Assembly: GCA_002415135.1 (NCBI GenBank)
Contig: DIBY01000001.1
Coordinates: forward strand, 1 to 64,000
Direction of reading: 5' to 3'
Length of the DNA: 64,000 bases
From: Flavobacteriales bacterium UBA5040
Lineage (GTDB): Bacteria > Bacteroidota > Bacteroidia > Flavobacteriales > Weeksellaceae
The translations under genes were made by a program, and so were the position numbers. Under the pieces are notes generated by a model. The model was not told the origin of the DNA. It was given only the letters and a program-made list of their open reading frames with translations, and did not search any database. Below are positions 8,862 to 17,725 of this stretch, in pieces (the stretch's first letter is position 1; each line of letters starts with the position of its first letter).

Positions 8862-10313
8862 TTGTATAAAAAATTATTGGGACAAACTGCGATTTATGGA
8901 TTAAGCACCGTCGTAATTCGGTTATTTCCATTTATCATCAGTCCGTTTGTTACGAATGCGTTTGGTCCACAATCGCTGGCTCCATTCATCGATTTTTATT
9001 CGGTTGCCGGAATCATCATCGTTTTGCTTTCTCACGGAATGGAAACTACTTTTTTTCGTTTTGCAGAAAAAGAAGAAGATACCAAGAAATTAATTTCTAC
9101 TGCGACCATCAGTGTCATTGCTGCGTCTCTGATTTTTATGTTATTCGCTTTTATTTTCCGGCAGAATTTAGCAGTTGCCTTCAAAACGCCTGACCAAATC
9201 AATCTTCTCACGATGATGCTTTTTGTTCTCGGTTTGGATGGACTTTCAACTATGCCTTTTGTCATTTTAAGGAAAACTGGACGGCCGAAAAAGTTCGCTT
9301 TAATTAAAATTATTAACGGAGTTATCAACTTCCTTTTGGTTCTTTTCTTCATCGTTATTCTGCCTCGATTAGGAGAAAACGGATTTTTGGGAATTCGTTA
9401 CAATAAAGAATTTGGAATTGGATATGTGTTTGTCGCCAACTTGGTTGCAAGTGCGGTAACATTTATATTACTTGCTCAGGAAATAAAATCAGTACGAATC
9501 GCTGCTTTTGATTCAAAACTTTGGAGAAAAATGATGGCGTATTCCTGCCCAATTACCATTGCAGGTTTGGCTGGAGTTATTAATGAAACAATGGATCGCC
9601 AGTTCTTAAAATATCTTTTACCCGATGGAATAAACACTGAACAAATGGCGATCTATGGTGCAGTTTGTAAAATCGTAACGTTTCTTACTTTGTTTCGTCA
9701 AGCCTATCTTTTGGGAATTGAACCTTTCTTTTTCTCGCATGCAAAGAAAGAAAATTCGGGTCAGGCATATGCCAAATTGATGGATATGTTCGTTATCGTC
9801 AACTGCATTATTTTATTAGCATTATGTGCCAATTTGAATTGGCTGGCTGAACTTTATCTTTCAAATCCTGCTTACAACGAAGGAATCCCGATTGTGCCGA
9901 TTGTTTTAATCGCGGCGGTTTTCTTAGGGATTTATCTGAATATGTCTGTTTGGTATAAACTTTCTGACAAGACTATTTTTGGCGCGTACATCTCCGTTTT
10001 AGGTGCAGCAGTTACCATCGCTGTTAATGTTTATTTTATTCCATCTTACGGATATTGGGCTTCTACCTGGGGAACATTTTTAAGTTATTTTTCAATGATG
10101 ACCGTTTCTTATTTTCTCGGTCAATATTTTTATCCCGTTCCGTATCACATGAAAAAGATCATAGGATACTTGAGTGTAAGCATTCTGTTTTCTTTGGTTT
10201 CGTATTATGTTCTTGATGGAAATCTACTCATTGGAAACGCATTATTAATTGTGTTTTTAGCCATCGTTTTGTATTTTGAAAAAGACACTTTAAAAAAATT
10301 AAGAAAAGCTTAG
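8862..10313 (+). CDS. Oligosaccharide flippase family protein (Wzx/MATE-like)
   Basis: A 483-residue polytopic inner-membrane protein with about 12-14 hydrophobic helices, of the polysaccharide biosynthesis (MOP) superfamily. The N-terminal GQTAIYGLSTVVIRLFPFIISPF is typical of the family. It probably flips a lipid-linked oligosaccharide across the inner membrane. The start codon is TTG: the promoter box lies 16 bases upstream and no in-frame ATG comes before the first helix. It starts a plus-strand run with dut two bases after its stop. The exopolysaccharide operon at 37-45 kb has no flippase, so this could be its missing partner, which is inference only. Confidence 0.82.
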   Translation: MYKKLLGQTAIYGLSTVVIRLFPFIISPFVTNAFGPQSLAPFIDFYSVAGIIIVLLSHGMETTFFRFAEKEEDTKKLISTATISVIAASLIFMLFAFIFRQNLAVAFKTPDQINLLTMMLFVLGLDGLSTMPFVILRKTGRPKKFALIKIINGVINFLLVLFFIVILPRLGENGFLGIRYNKEFGIGYVFVANLVASAVTFILLAQEIKSVRIAAFDSKLWRKMMAYSCPITIAGLAGVINETMDRQFLKYLLPDGINTEQMAIYGAVCKIVTFLTLFRQAYLLGIEPFFFSHAKKENSGQAYAKLMDMFVIVNCIILLALCANLNWLAELYLSNPAYNEGIPIVPIVLIAAVFLGIYLNMSVWYKLSDKTIFGAYISVLGAAVTIAVNVYFIPSYGYWASTWGTFLSYFSMMTVSYFLGQYFYPVPYHMKKIIGYLSVSILFSLVSYYVLDGNLLIGNALLIVFLAIVLYFEKDTLKKLRKA

Positions 10314-10315
10314 AT

Positions 10316-10747
10316 ATGAAAATCAAAGTCATCAATAAATCGCAACATCCTTTACCCAAATACCAGACTGCACTTTCTGCCGGAATGGATTTATATGCTA
10401 ACCTTAAAGAAGCGATTACTTTAAAATCACTGGAAAGGAAATTAATTCCAACCGGATTGTTTCTGGAGCTGCCAGAAGGTTTTGAAGCTCAGGTAAGACC
10501 ACGAAGTGGATTAGCCATAAAAAATGGAATTTCTGTCCTCAATGCGCCTGGAACAATCGACGCAGATTACCGCGGAGAAATTGGGGTTATTTTAGTAAAT
10601 TTGTCGACCGAGGATTTTAGTATCAATAATGGTGACCGAATTGCCCAAATGGTGATCGCAAAATACGAAACTGCAGAATGGCAAGAAGTTGCTGAAATCA
10701 ATGAAACCGAGCGTGGAGCCGGAGGCTTCGGAAGCACTCAATTATAA
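10316..10747 (+). CDS. dut: dUTP diphosphatase
   Basis: A 143-residue trimeric dUTPase that hydrolyses dUTP to dUMP, supplying thymidylate synthesis and keeping uracil out of DNA. All five family motifs are present: AGMDLYA, RPRSGLAIK, NAPGTIDADYRGEI, RIAQMVIAK and the C-terminal RGAGGFGST. Length matches the family. It begins two bases after the flippase stop codon and is therefore probably translated from the same mRNA. Confidence 0.97.
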   Translation: MKIKVINKSQHPLPKYQTALSAGMDLYANLKEAITLKSLERKLIPTGLFLELPEGFEAQVRPRSGLAIKNGISVLNAPGTIDADYRGEIGVILVNLSTEDFSINNGDRIAQMVIAKYETAEWQEVAEINETERGAGGFGSTQL

Positions 10748-10812
10748 ATAAAAATACATCTCATTATTAAAATTGATTGAGTTCAATAGATGAGTAAAAT
10801 TAAAAATAAATT

Positions 10813-11841
10813 ATGAAGATAATAGTTCCAATGGCCGGACGTGGCTCTAGATTAAGACCGCATACTTTAACAGTTCCAAAACCTTTAATCCCAATTGCAG
10901 GTAAACCGATCGTACAACGTTTGGTAGAAGACATTACTAAAGTAGCTGGTGAAAAAATCGACGAGATCGCTTTTATCATCGGAGATTTCGGAGCAGAAGT
11001 TGAAGCCTCTTTAATTCAGATCGCTGAAAGTTTAGGTGCAAAAGGAACCGTTTATACGCAGGACGAACCACTAGGAACAGCACATGCGATTAAATGTGCC
11101 GAACAATCCATGCAGGGAAATGTGGTGGTTGCGTTTGCTGACACTTTATTTAAAGCTGATTTTATTTTAGATAAAAATTCAGACGGTGTAATTTGGGTGA
11201 AAAAAGTAGATGATCCTTCTGCTTTTGGAGTTGTAAAATTAGACGATTATGGTTTCATCACGGATTTCGTAGAAAAACCGAAAGAATTTGTTTCAGATCT
11301 TGCCATTATTGGAATCTACTATTTCAATTCTGCTGAAAAACTAATGGAAGAGATCAACTATATCATGGATAATGATATTAAAGAAGGTGGTGAATTTCAA
11401 TTAACGACCGCCTTAGAAAACCTACGTCAAAAAGGAGCGAAATTCTCTTTAGGTAAAGTAGATGACTGGATGGATTGCGGAAATAAAAATGCAACAGTGG
11501 ATACGAACGGAAAAGTATTAGAATATGAAAGAGAAAACGTTGCACAATATCCAGCTTCTGCGAAAATTGAAAACTGCTTGATCATCCCACCATGTTTTAT
11601 TGGCGAAAATGTAGAAATATCAAACTCAAAAATTGGACCTAGAGTTTCGTTAGGAAACAATACCAAGGTGATTAATTCTAATATTGACAATTCATTAATT
11701 CAGGAAAACACCACCATTGATCACGGAAATTTAAGCAATTCTATGATCGGTAATTCTGCTGAATATTACGGAGTTGCCAGAGAAATTTCTTTGGGAGATT
11801 TTTCTGTTTTAGATTTTCTGTCGAAAGGTGCAAGTCATTAA
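10813..11841 (+). CDS. Sugar-phosphate nucleotidyltransferase
   Basis: A 342-residue protein. The N-terminal nucleotidyltransferase domain (about 1-235) begins PMAGRGSRLRPHT, the GxGxR nucleotide loop, followed by VPKPLIPIAGKP. Residues 255-320 look like hexapeptide left-handed beta-helix turns (IENCLIIPPCFIGENVEIS and similar). This organisation matches glucose-1-phosphate thymidylyltransferase-like and GlmU-like enzymes that make NDP-sugars. The sugar and nucleotide cannot be read from sequence. The gene sits in a conserved-looking run with the flippase and dut, pointing to surface glycan synthesis. It is followed by a strong hairpin. Confidence 0.85.
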   Translation: MKIIVPMAGRGSRLRPHTLTVPKPLIPIAGKPIVQRLVEDITKVAGEKIDEIAFIIGDFGAEVEASLIQIAESLGAKGTVYTQDEPLGTAHAIKCAEQSMQGNVVVAFADTLFKADFILDKNSDGVIWVKKVDDPSAFGVVKLDDYGFITDFVEKPKEFVSDLAIIGIYYFNSAEKLMEEINYIMDNDIKEGGEFQLTTALENLRQKGAKFSLGKVDDWMDCGNKNATVDTNGKVLEYERENVAQYPASAKIENCLIIPPCFIGENVEISNSKIGPRVSLGNNTKVINSNIDNSLIQENTTIDHGNLSNSMIGNSAEYYGVAREISLGDFSVLDFLSKGASH

Positions 11842-11860
11842 GCTGAGCTAAAACGAAACC

Positions 11861-11896
11861 GCGCAAACCACACAAAACAATTTGTGTGGTTTGGCG
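11861..11896 (+). terminator. Hairpin after the nucleotidyltransferase gene
   Basis: GCGCAAACCACACAAA (11861-11876) and TTTGTGTGGTTTGGCG (11881-11896) form a stem with at least 13 perfect pairs and an ACAA loop. There is no T run after it, so it could be an attenuator, an mRNA-stabilising hairpin or a weak terminator. Confidence 0.55.
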
Positions 11897-11937
11897 TTAA
11901 TATTGTAAACTTTGGTGCAAAGTTTAAATAAAAATAA

Positions 11938-12732
11938 ATGAAAAAATATATCCTCGCAACTGGTTTAATGATATCGTTGATTTCTTGTAAAACAAGAACG
12001 GCTGTTGAAAATCCAATCAATACCAATACTCCGATTGCTTCAACCGCAAGCTTCTTTAAGAAAATTAACGAAAAGACCGATTTTCAGCAACTCAAAATCA
12101 ATTCAAAAATTACAGCTGAAACCGGTAAATTTATTCCACCTTTAGATGCAACAATTTATATTGAGAAAGACAAAAAAGTCTGGATCAATATGATTGCTAT
12201 TTTTCTAAATGTAGGACGAGGAGTTGCAACTCCCGAGGGAATTAAAGGTTATGAGAAATTGAACAAGACTTACATTGAGTCTGACTTCACCTACTTGAAT
12301 TCATTGCTAAATGTGAATTTCATTGATTATGGAGCTTTTCAAAATCTGTTGTTAGGAAAAACTTTTATTCCGGTAAACGATAAGGATTTTAAAGTCACTA
12401 AAAATGCGCAAGGTTATCTTTTAACTTCGGTGAAAAACTTAAGCTTCAAAACCAATGGAAATGTTTCTGAATATTCTGCTGCATTGAGGTATAATGATCA
12501 AATGGAGTTGGAAAATGTCACATTGAAAAAAATTGATGCGTCAGATGAACTGGAAGTTTCCTACGCTTTATGGGAAAATTTCGAAACTATTCGACTTCCG
12601 AAAAATGTTAAAATAATGATAAAAGGGTCAAAAAACAGCCAAATTTTATTAGAAAACACGAGATTTGATAGTTCAAAAATGGAAGTGCCGTATTCCGTTC
12701 CCACTAATTATACGAAAACTGAGATCAAATGA
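11938..12732 (+). CDS. DUF4292 family lipoprotein
   Basis: A 264-residue lipoprotein. The signal peptide ends in a lipobox with Cys17 (SLISC), so it is lipid-anchored. The remaining sequence (LKINSKITAETG, DATIYIEKDKKVWINMI, PEGIKGYEKLNKTY) matches DUF4292, a Bacteroidota family. A LolA/LolB-like lipid-binding beta fold is plausible but not shown here. The last four bases overlap the start of the EnvC-like gene (ATGA), so the two are translationally coupled. Together they suggest a role at the cell envelope. Confidence 0.85.
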   Translation: MKKYILATGLMISLISCKTRTAVENPINTNTPIASTASFFKKINEKTDFQQLKINSKITAETGKFIPPLDATIYIEKDKKVWINMIAIFLNVGRGVATPEGIKGYEKLNKTYIESDFTYLNSLLNVNFIDYGAFQNLLLGKTFIPVNDKDFKVTKNAQGYLLTSVKNLSFKTNGNVSEYSAALRYNDQMELENVTLKKIDASDELEVSYALWENFETIRLPKNVKIMIKGSKNSQILLENTRFDSSKMEVPYSVPTNYTKTEIK

Positions 12733-14312
12733 TTAAAAGACTAAGCTTTTTAATAGGAATTTTTCTGTTCGGCTTTTTTTCTGCGCAGAAGAAGGAACAA
12801 CTTCAAAAGCAGAATGCGGAACTAAAAAAACAAATTTCGAATATCAATGTCAACCTGGCGAAAACCCAGCAACAATCGAAACTTTCAGTTGCTTATTTAA
12901 ACGAAGTAGAGAAAAAAATTGGACTTCGGGAAAAAGTTTACACCAATACTCAAAAAGAAAAAAGATTAATTGAGGACGAAATTTATTTACGTCAATTAGA
13001 AATTAACCGTCAAAATCGAGAATTGGCTGTTTTGCGAAAAAATTATGCAGAAGTTCTTGTTAAAGCTTATAAAAACAAAGGCTCCCAGAATAAAGTGACG
13101 TTTATTTTATCCTCCAAAAATTTAGGTGAAGCACTTAGAAGAATTCAGTATTTAAAAGACTACTCTGACTATCAGGATAAAAAAGCTGCAGAAATTTCTA
13201 CGGCGGCAAAAGTTCTTCAGGAAAACATTACCTTAAAACAGAAATCTGTAAAGGATAAAGAAATGATCTTGTCAAATCAGCAGAAAGACCTGTTGACCAT
13301 TGCAGCTGAGAAAAAAACAAAGCAAACCCTTTTAGAAGAGTTTAAGAAAAATGAAGTTCAACTTACTTCGGAACTTAAACAAAAACAGGCTGAATCAAAA
13401 CAGTTAGAAGGTCAGATTCGATCAATCATTGCGGAGGAAATCAGAATCGCTAAAGCAAAAGAAGCCGAAAACAGAAAAATAGAAGCCGAAAAAATTCGTC
13501 TTGCAAAAATTGCAGCTGAGAAAGAGAAAGCAAAAATCGAGGCAGAGAACAAAGCCAGAATGGAGGCTTTAGCTTTAGAAAAGAAGAAGGCTGATGATGA
13601 AGCCCGAAGATTAAAAGAAATCTCTGAGAGAAAAGCAGCTGAAGAAGTAGAAAGATCGAAAATTGCCGCCGCCGCTGATGCAAAAAAATCAGAAGACACC
13701 AAAAAAGCTGCTGATGCAGAAAGAGCAGAAACCCGACGAATTGCAGCAGCAAAAGATGCAGTTGAAGCAGCAGCAAATGCAAAAGCAGCCGCAGACCGAG
13801 CAGCTTCTGCCAGAGCAGCAGAAGCGACTATGGCTAAGAAAAATGATGACGAAAAGAAAGCCGCGGAAACAAAAGCAATGACCAACTTCGGCGTTGCGCC
13901 GAATCTTGGAAGTAATTTCGCTGCTAATCGCGGAAAAATGGGCATGCCGGTTTACGGTACGATTACCCATCGATTTGGAAGACAACCACATCCTGTTTTC
14001 AAGAATATCGTAGAAGAGAATAACGGCGTAAAAATTGCTGTTACCAAAGGCACTGTTGCAAAATGCATCGCTCCGGGAACTGTTTCCCGTGTGATTGCTT
14101 CTGGAGACGGTTCAAAAATGGTGATTGTAAAGCATGGTGATTATTTCACCATCTACGCAAATCTTTCAAGCACAATGGTTTCTGCGAATCAGCAAGTTTC
14201 AGCCGGAACATCAATGGGCGTAGTTGGAGCTGATTTCGATGGTAGCTATACCTTGGATTTTCAGATTTGGAATGGCAGCAATCCTGTTGACCCTTTAGGT
14301 TGGGTGAATTAA
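12729..14312 (+). CDS. EnvC-like murein hydrolase activator, degenerate LytM domain
   Basis: A 527-residue secreted protein: signal peptide at about 1-19, a long coiled coil from about 20 to 260, an Ala/Lys/Glu-rich linker to about 390, and a C-terminal M23/LytM domain from about 405 to 527. The catalytic positions are changed. The HxGxD motif reads NNGVKI, and the terminal HxH motif reads TLDFQI, while the structural KHGDYFTIYANL segment is kept. As in EnvC and NlpD, this predicts an activator of amidases and not an active endopeptidase, probably in septal peptidoglycan splitting. It overlaps the DUF4292 gene by four bases, and tatA follows. Confidence 0.85.
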   Translation: MIKRLSFLIGIFLFGFFSAQKKEQLQKQNAELKKQISNINVNLAKTQQQSKLSVAYLNEVEKKIGLREKVYTNTQKEKRLIEDEIYLRQLEINRQNRELAVLRKNYAEVLVKAYKNKGSQNKVTFILSSKNLGEALRRIQYLKDYSDYQDKKAAEISTAAKVLQENITLKQKSVKDKEMILSNQQKDLLTIAAEKKTKQTLLEEFKKNEVQLTSELKQKQAESKQLEGQIRSIIAEEIRIAKAKEAENRKIEAEKIRLAKIAAEKEKAKIEAENKARMEALALEKKKADDEARRLKEISERKAAEEVERSKIAAAADAKKSEDTKKAADAERAETRRIAAAKDAVEAAANAKAAADRAASARAAEATMAKKNDDEKKAAETKAMTNFGVAPNLGSNFAANRGKMGMPVYGTITHRFGRQPHPVFKNIVEENNGVKIAVTKGTVAKCIAPGTVSRVIASGDGSKMVIVKHGDYFTIYANLSSTMVSANQQVSAGTSMGVVGADFDGSYTLDFQIWNGSNPVDPLGWVN

Positions 14313-14322
14313 AAAAATAATA

Positions 14323-14330
14323 TAACTTTG
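14323..14330 (+). promoter_or_regulatory. -7 promoter element of tatA
   Basis: TAACTTTG matches TANNTTTG and lies 15 bases before the tatA ATG. A TTG at 14300-14302, 20 bases upstream, could be the -33 element. This gives tatA and the genes after it their own promoter. Confidence 0.5.
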
Positions 14331-14345
14331 TATAAAATATAGAAG

Positions 14346-14552
14346 ATGGATACACTTACAATACTAGCAATTTCTTGGCAACACTTACTGATTGTCGGAA
14401 TCATTATTTTGGTTTTCTTTGGCGGTCGAAAAATACCTGAAATGATGAGAGGTTTAGGTTCTGGAATTAAGGAATTTAAAGATGCAGTGAAAGAAGATGA
14501 AGCAAAAAAACCGGAAGAGCCAACCAGCAACTCCAGTTCTACGACCCCTTAA
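14346..14552 (+). CDS. tatA: Twin-arginine translocase subunit TatA/TatE
   Basis: A 68-residue protein with the standard TatA layout: a short N-terminal transmembrane helix (about 8-24), the FGGRKIPEMMRGLGSGIKEFK hinge and amphipathic helix, then an acidic Ser/Pro/Thr-rich tail. It forms the pore part of the Tat pathway, which exports folded proteins. No tatC is present in the window. It lies between the EnvC-like gene and a DUF4254 gene, and has its own -7 box. Confidence 0.93.
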   Translation: MDTLTILAISWQHLLIVGIIILVFFGGRKIPEMMRGLGSGIKEFKDAVKEDEAKKPEEPTSNSSSTTP

Positions 14553-14563
14553 AGAAGACTTCG

Positions 14564-15178
14564 ATGAATTTTACAGAAACTGCCTGGAAAGTTTTCAACC
14601 AATCAATTGATGATTATCATCTTACTGATCAGGTAAATACCCAGGTAAATAATCCTTATTCGAAAGATAGTTTGGAACATCTTTTGTATGCAAAGAACTG
14701 GATTGATACCGTTCAATGGCATTTGGAAGACATTATTCGAGATGAAAATATTGATCCAACTGAAGCTTTAAAGTTAAAAAGAACAATAGACTCTTCTAAT
14801 CAGAAAAGAACTGATTTGGTAGAGTTCATCGACAGTTGGTTCCTACAAAAATATCAAAATATTTCTCCAAATACAGACGCTAAACTTAATTCGGAAACTC
14901 CTGCCTGGGCAGTGGACCGGCTTTCGATTTTAGCCTTAAAAGTCTATCATATGAAACTTGAAGCTCATCGTGAGTCTGCAAGTGATGAACACAGAAAAAA
15001 CTGCTCTGCAAAGCTTGATACTTTGTTAGAACAACAAAAAGATCTTTCTGAAGCAATTGATCAATTGCTTTTTGATATAGAGAACGGTAATATTAAGATG
15101 AAGGTGTATAAACAGATGAAAATGTACAATGATGAAAGTCTTAATCCGATCCTTTATCAAAATGTGAAAAATGCGTAA
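14564..15178 (+). CDS. DUF4254 domain-containing protein
   Basis: A 204-residue, mostly helical, soluble protein with no signal peptide. Conserved-looking stretches include LLYAKNWIDTVQWHLEDIIRD, RTDLVEFIDSWFL and PAWAVDRLSILALKVYHM, which match DUF4254, a Bacteroidota family of unknown function often found beside envelope sugar genes. Its last eight bases overlap the start of the following lipoprotein gene, so the two are coupled. No catalytic motif was recognised. Confidence 0.75.
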   Translation: MNFTETAWKVFNQSIDDYHLTDQVNTQVNNPYSKDSLEHLLYAKNWIDTVQWHLEDIIRDENIDPTEALKLKRTIDSSNQKRTDLVEFIDSWFLQKYQNISPNTDAKLNSETPAWAVDRLSILALKVYHMKLEAHRESASDEHRKNCSAKLDTLLEQQKDLSEAIDQLLFDIENGNIKMKVYKQMKMYNDESLNPILYQNVKNA

Positions 15179-15626
15179 ATCGAACTTTTGCTATATTTTA
15201 CTACTCCTTCTGGCGGTATCCTGTTCTGCGGAAAAAATAAATCTTTCTCCGATTGGGACGATGAGTAGTTCTAGTGAAATATATTCTTATAGCGAACGGA
15301 AAAATCTCATCGTTTATTCTTCAGAAATCAGCAATCTAATAACGTCCTTTCCTAAGTTTAAGAATGATGCTGTTAATGAGGAAGTAGGTAAACTTAAATA
15401 TTATCTGAAAGATTATATCGGAGCTATGGAAGCTTACAATATGAACGGACTCAATACTTCCCAAAGAAATTTCGAAAAATCATATAAAAAGCTTCAGAAG
15501 CTTAGAAAATATTTGAACAAAGATGATGATCAAGTTCTCAACAGATATTTGGTCAGAATTAAAACCAATATGACTTTTCTCGAAAGTAATATCTCCAAAG
15601 ATTCCACCGCGATCTCTCCAAAATAG
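15171..15626 (+). CDS. Small hypothetical lipoprotein
   Basis: A 151-residue protein with a lipoprotein signal peptide: a hydrophobic stretch LLLLLAVSC ending in Cys18. The mature part is helical and Lys/Asn-rich, with a region near 80-115 that could be coiled coil. I recognise no family. Overlap by eight bases with the DUF4254 gene and only 11 bases to ribA place it in the same transcript. Function unknown. Confidence 0.7.
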   Translation: MRKSNFCYILLLLLAVSCSAEKINLSPIGTMSSSSEIYSYSERKNLIVYSSEISNLITSFPKFKNDAVNEEVGKLKYYLKDYIGAMEAYNMNGLNTSQRNFEKSYKKLQKLRKYLNKDDDQVLNRYLVRIKTNMTFLESNISKDSTAISPK

Positions 15627-15637
15627 CAAAATAATCC

Positions 15638-16240
15638 ATGTTAAAAATTCAAGCTGAATCAAACGTTCCTACAGAATATGGGGAATTTCGTATGATCGCA
15701 TTTTCGGAATCAGAGAGCGACTGGATGCCTCATCTTGCAGTTGTAGCTAAAAATACTGATTTTACAAAACCTGTTAATGTTCGCTTTCATTCAGAATGTA
15801 TTACTGGAGAAGTTTTTCATTCGAAAAAATGTGAGTGCGGACAACAGCTTGATGCAGCCATGAATTTCATTTATAAAAATGGTGGAATCATCGTATACCT
15901 CAGACAAGAAGGTAGAAACATTGGAATCATTAATAAATTAAAAGCTTATGCTTTGCAGGAAAAAGGCTTTGACACCGTTGAAGCTAACTTAGAATTAGGA
16001 CTACCTGCTGACGATAGAAACTTCGATGTTGCGATTGAAATACTTAACATTCTGAACGTAAAAGAAGTCAATCTCTTAACTAACAATCCGCAAAAACTTA
16101 AATTCGTTAGCGATAGTAACATCCGGCTAAACAAAAGAATTCCTTTGCAGATGGACTCTACAAAGGAAAGTGAAGCTTATTTAAAAACTAAAAAAGACTA
16201 TTTTGGTCATCTTCTTGAAGACGATCAACCCAGTCTTTAA
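15638..16240 (+). CDS. ribA: GTP cyclohydrolase II
   Basis: A 200-residue stand-alone RibA that opens GTP to the first riboflavin precursor. The zinc ligands are Cys54, Cys65 and Cys67 in HSECITGEVFHSKKCECG. The catalytic LRQEGRNIGI near residue 88, DTVEAN and the LLTNNPQK motif are all present. The RibB half that is fused in many bacteria is absent. It is the last gene of the plus-strand run and ends five bases from the convergent deoD, with no obvious terminator between them. Confidence 0.95.
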   Translation: MLKIQAESNVPTEYGEFRMIAFSESESDWMPHLAVVAKNTDFTKPVNVRFHSECITGEVFHSKKCECGQQLDAAMNFIYKNGGIIVYLRQEGRNIGIINKLKAYALQEKGFDTVEANLELGLPADDRNFDVAIEILNILNVKEVNLLTNNPQKLKFVSDSNIRLNKRIPLQMDSTKESEAYLKTKKDYFGHLLEDDQPSL

Positions 16241-16244
16241 TTCT

Positions 16245-16952
16245 TTACATTCTAATCGCTGTTTCTAAAGCCAACTCAATCATTGGTGTTAGCGCAGTTT
16301 CTCTTTGATCAGCAGAAATTTGATCACCAGTTGGAATCACATCTGAGACTGTCAGAATAGTCGCGGCATTTTTACCTAAATACTGAGCATTCGCAAAAAG
16401 AGCAAATGCTTCCATTTCTACAGCTGAACAATTGTATTTCGAAGCAATGGTAGGAAGAGCAAGATTTTTTCTATAGAAAATATCACTCGTATGAATATTA
16501 GTTGATTTTAAATTTAATGACAAATCTTTCGCCGACTCATTGATCAATCCAAAAGCAGTTCCCTGATAGGATAGTAAATCCTCTTCAATTTCCCACGCAA
16601 ATTTCGCATAAGTAGATTCGCTGGCTGCATGTTCTACATTCAGTAAATCATAAACTTTCAACTCGTCGGTATAAGCACCACAAGTCCCAATTCGGATAAT
16701 CGTATCAACATCGAATTCCGTAAATAATTCATAAGAATAAATTCCGATACTTGGAATTCCCATACCACTCGCGCCTACGGAAACTTCTTTCCCTTTATAG
16801 AGACCAGTAAAGTAGAAAATATTTCGTGTTTTGCTGACCAATTTTACGTCTGTTAAAAAATGATCTGCAATGTATTTTACTCTTAAAGGATCTCCTGGTT
16901 GTAACACCGTTTTAGCAATTTCTCCTTTTTTAGCTGCAATATGAACGCTCAT
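16245..16952 (-). CDS. deoD: Purine-nucleoside phosphorylase, DeoD type
   Basis: A 235-residue hexameric nucleoside phosphorylase that splits purine (deoxy)nucleosides with phosphate for salvage. The start MSVHIAAKKGEIAKTVLQPGDPLR carries the phosphate-binding GDPLR motif. The nucleoside-binding VEMEAFALF and the catalytic Asp in LTVSDV near residue 205 are visible. Length and motifs are typical of the trimer-of-dimers NP-I family. It is monocistronic and convergent with ribA. Confidence 0.95.
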   Translation of the reverse strand: MSVHIAAKKGEIAKTVLQPGDPLRVKYIADHFLTDVKLVSKTRNIFYFTGLYKGKEVSVGASGMGIPSIGIYSYELFTEFDVDTIIRIGTCGAYTDELKVYDLLNVEHAASESTYAKFAWEIEEDLLSYQGTAFGLINESAKDLSLNLKSTNIHTSDIFYRKNLALPTIASKYNCSAVEMEAFALFANAQYLGKNAATILTVSDVIPTGDQISADQRETALTPMIELALETAIRM

Positions 16953-17052
16953 TATTAAAAATTTAAGTTAGTAATTCAATCCATAAAGCTACTGAATTAT
17001 CATCAATTATGAAATTAAAACCGATGCTTTAAACCTGATTTTAAACAGAAAA

Positions 17053-17076
17053 ACCACTGCAATTGCAGTGGTTTAA
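17053..17076 (-). terminator. Terminator of the orphan lipoprotein gene
   Basis: A perfect 24-base palindrome, AAACCACTGCAA followed by its complement (17053-17076), is followed on the minus strand by TTTTTC. It lies 25 bases after the stop codon at 17101. Confidence 0.75.
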
Positions 17077-17100
17077 TATTTTATAGAGTTGGTTTACAAT

Positions 17101-17619
17101 TTAGAAACCTTTTACTTTAGAATCGTCAATTTTAAAATATTTGACAACACTTTCATAATCAGAGTAATCTACATTTGCATTTTTACCACCTGTAGAAGCA
17201 GGTACTAAAACTACTCGAAACGTTTGACCATTTAAATATTGAGGAGTCGTCGAAATATCATAATTTCCGTTTGCGTAAATCATAATATCATTTCTGCTAA
17301 AATCGAAATCGTAATCTAATTCATTTCCAGCATCTAAATAAAGCGTTCTTGGAATTGACTGCCAAACAGCGGAACCATCCGAAGCAGAACCTGCTTTTCT
17401 ATAAATTAACACCACATCAGTGCTAACTAAAGGAGTCGTAAATGATCTGCTGATAAAATAGCCATTTGTAGCATCATTAGAAAAATTCACATTATTAATA
17501 TCAAGCACAACTGGATAAGTATCATTGTCTTGAACAATCACATCATCATTTCTGGTATCACAACTAACTGCAGCAAAACTGAATATTGCCATCAGCAGTA
17601 AGGTAAAATATTTTTTCAT
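17101..17619 (-). CDS. Hypothetical lipoprotein
   Basis: A 172-residue protein with a signal peptide and lipobox (FAAVSC, Cys20), so probably lipid-anchored to the outer membrane. The mature part is rich in beta-forming residues, Asp, Asn and aromatics, with WQSIPRTLYLD and FDFSRNDIMIYANGNYD segments. I cannot assign a domain, but the style is common among short outer-membrane lipoproteins of Chryseobacterium relatives. It stands alone with its own terminator, between deoD and the divergent glycoside hydrolase gene. Confidence 0.7.
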   Translation of the reverse strand: MKKYFTLLLMAIFSFAAVSCDTRNDDVIVQDNDTYPVVLDINNVNFSNDATNGYFISRSFTTPLVSTDVVLIYRKAGSASDGSAVWQSIPRTLYLDAGNELDYDFDFSRNDIMIYANGNYDISTTPQYLNGQTFRVVLVPASTGGKNANVDYSDYESVVKYFKIDDSKVKGF

Positions 17620-17699
17620 TTTTAAAACTTTAAAGGATTAGTAGTTTTTGATAGTCAATTTGTATGCCATTAGAAACACCATTTAAAAATTAAAAATTG

Positions 17700-17707
17700 T
17701 ATTTTTG
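17700..17707 (+). promoter_or_regulatory. -7 promoter element of the GH3 gene
   Basis: TATTTTTG matches TANNTTTG and is 18 bases before the ATG of the glycoside hydrolase gene. The surrounding sequence is very AT-rich, so a chance match is possible. Confidence 0.45.
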
Positions 17708-17725
17708 TTTACCATATTTTAAAAA

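Noticed and set aside
13412..13945. Long open frame on the minus strand within the EnvC-like gene
   Set aside because: It is Ala/Ser/Phe-rich because it is antisense to the Lys/Ala/Glu-rich linker of the EnvC-like protein. No start signal or family match.
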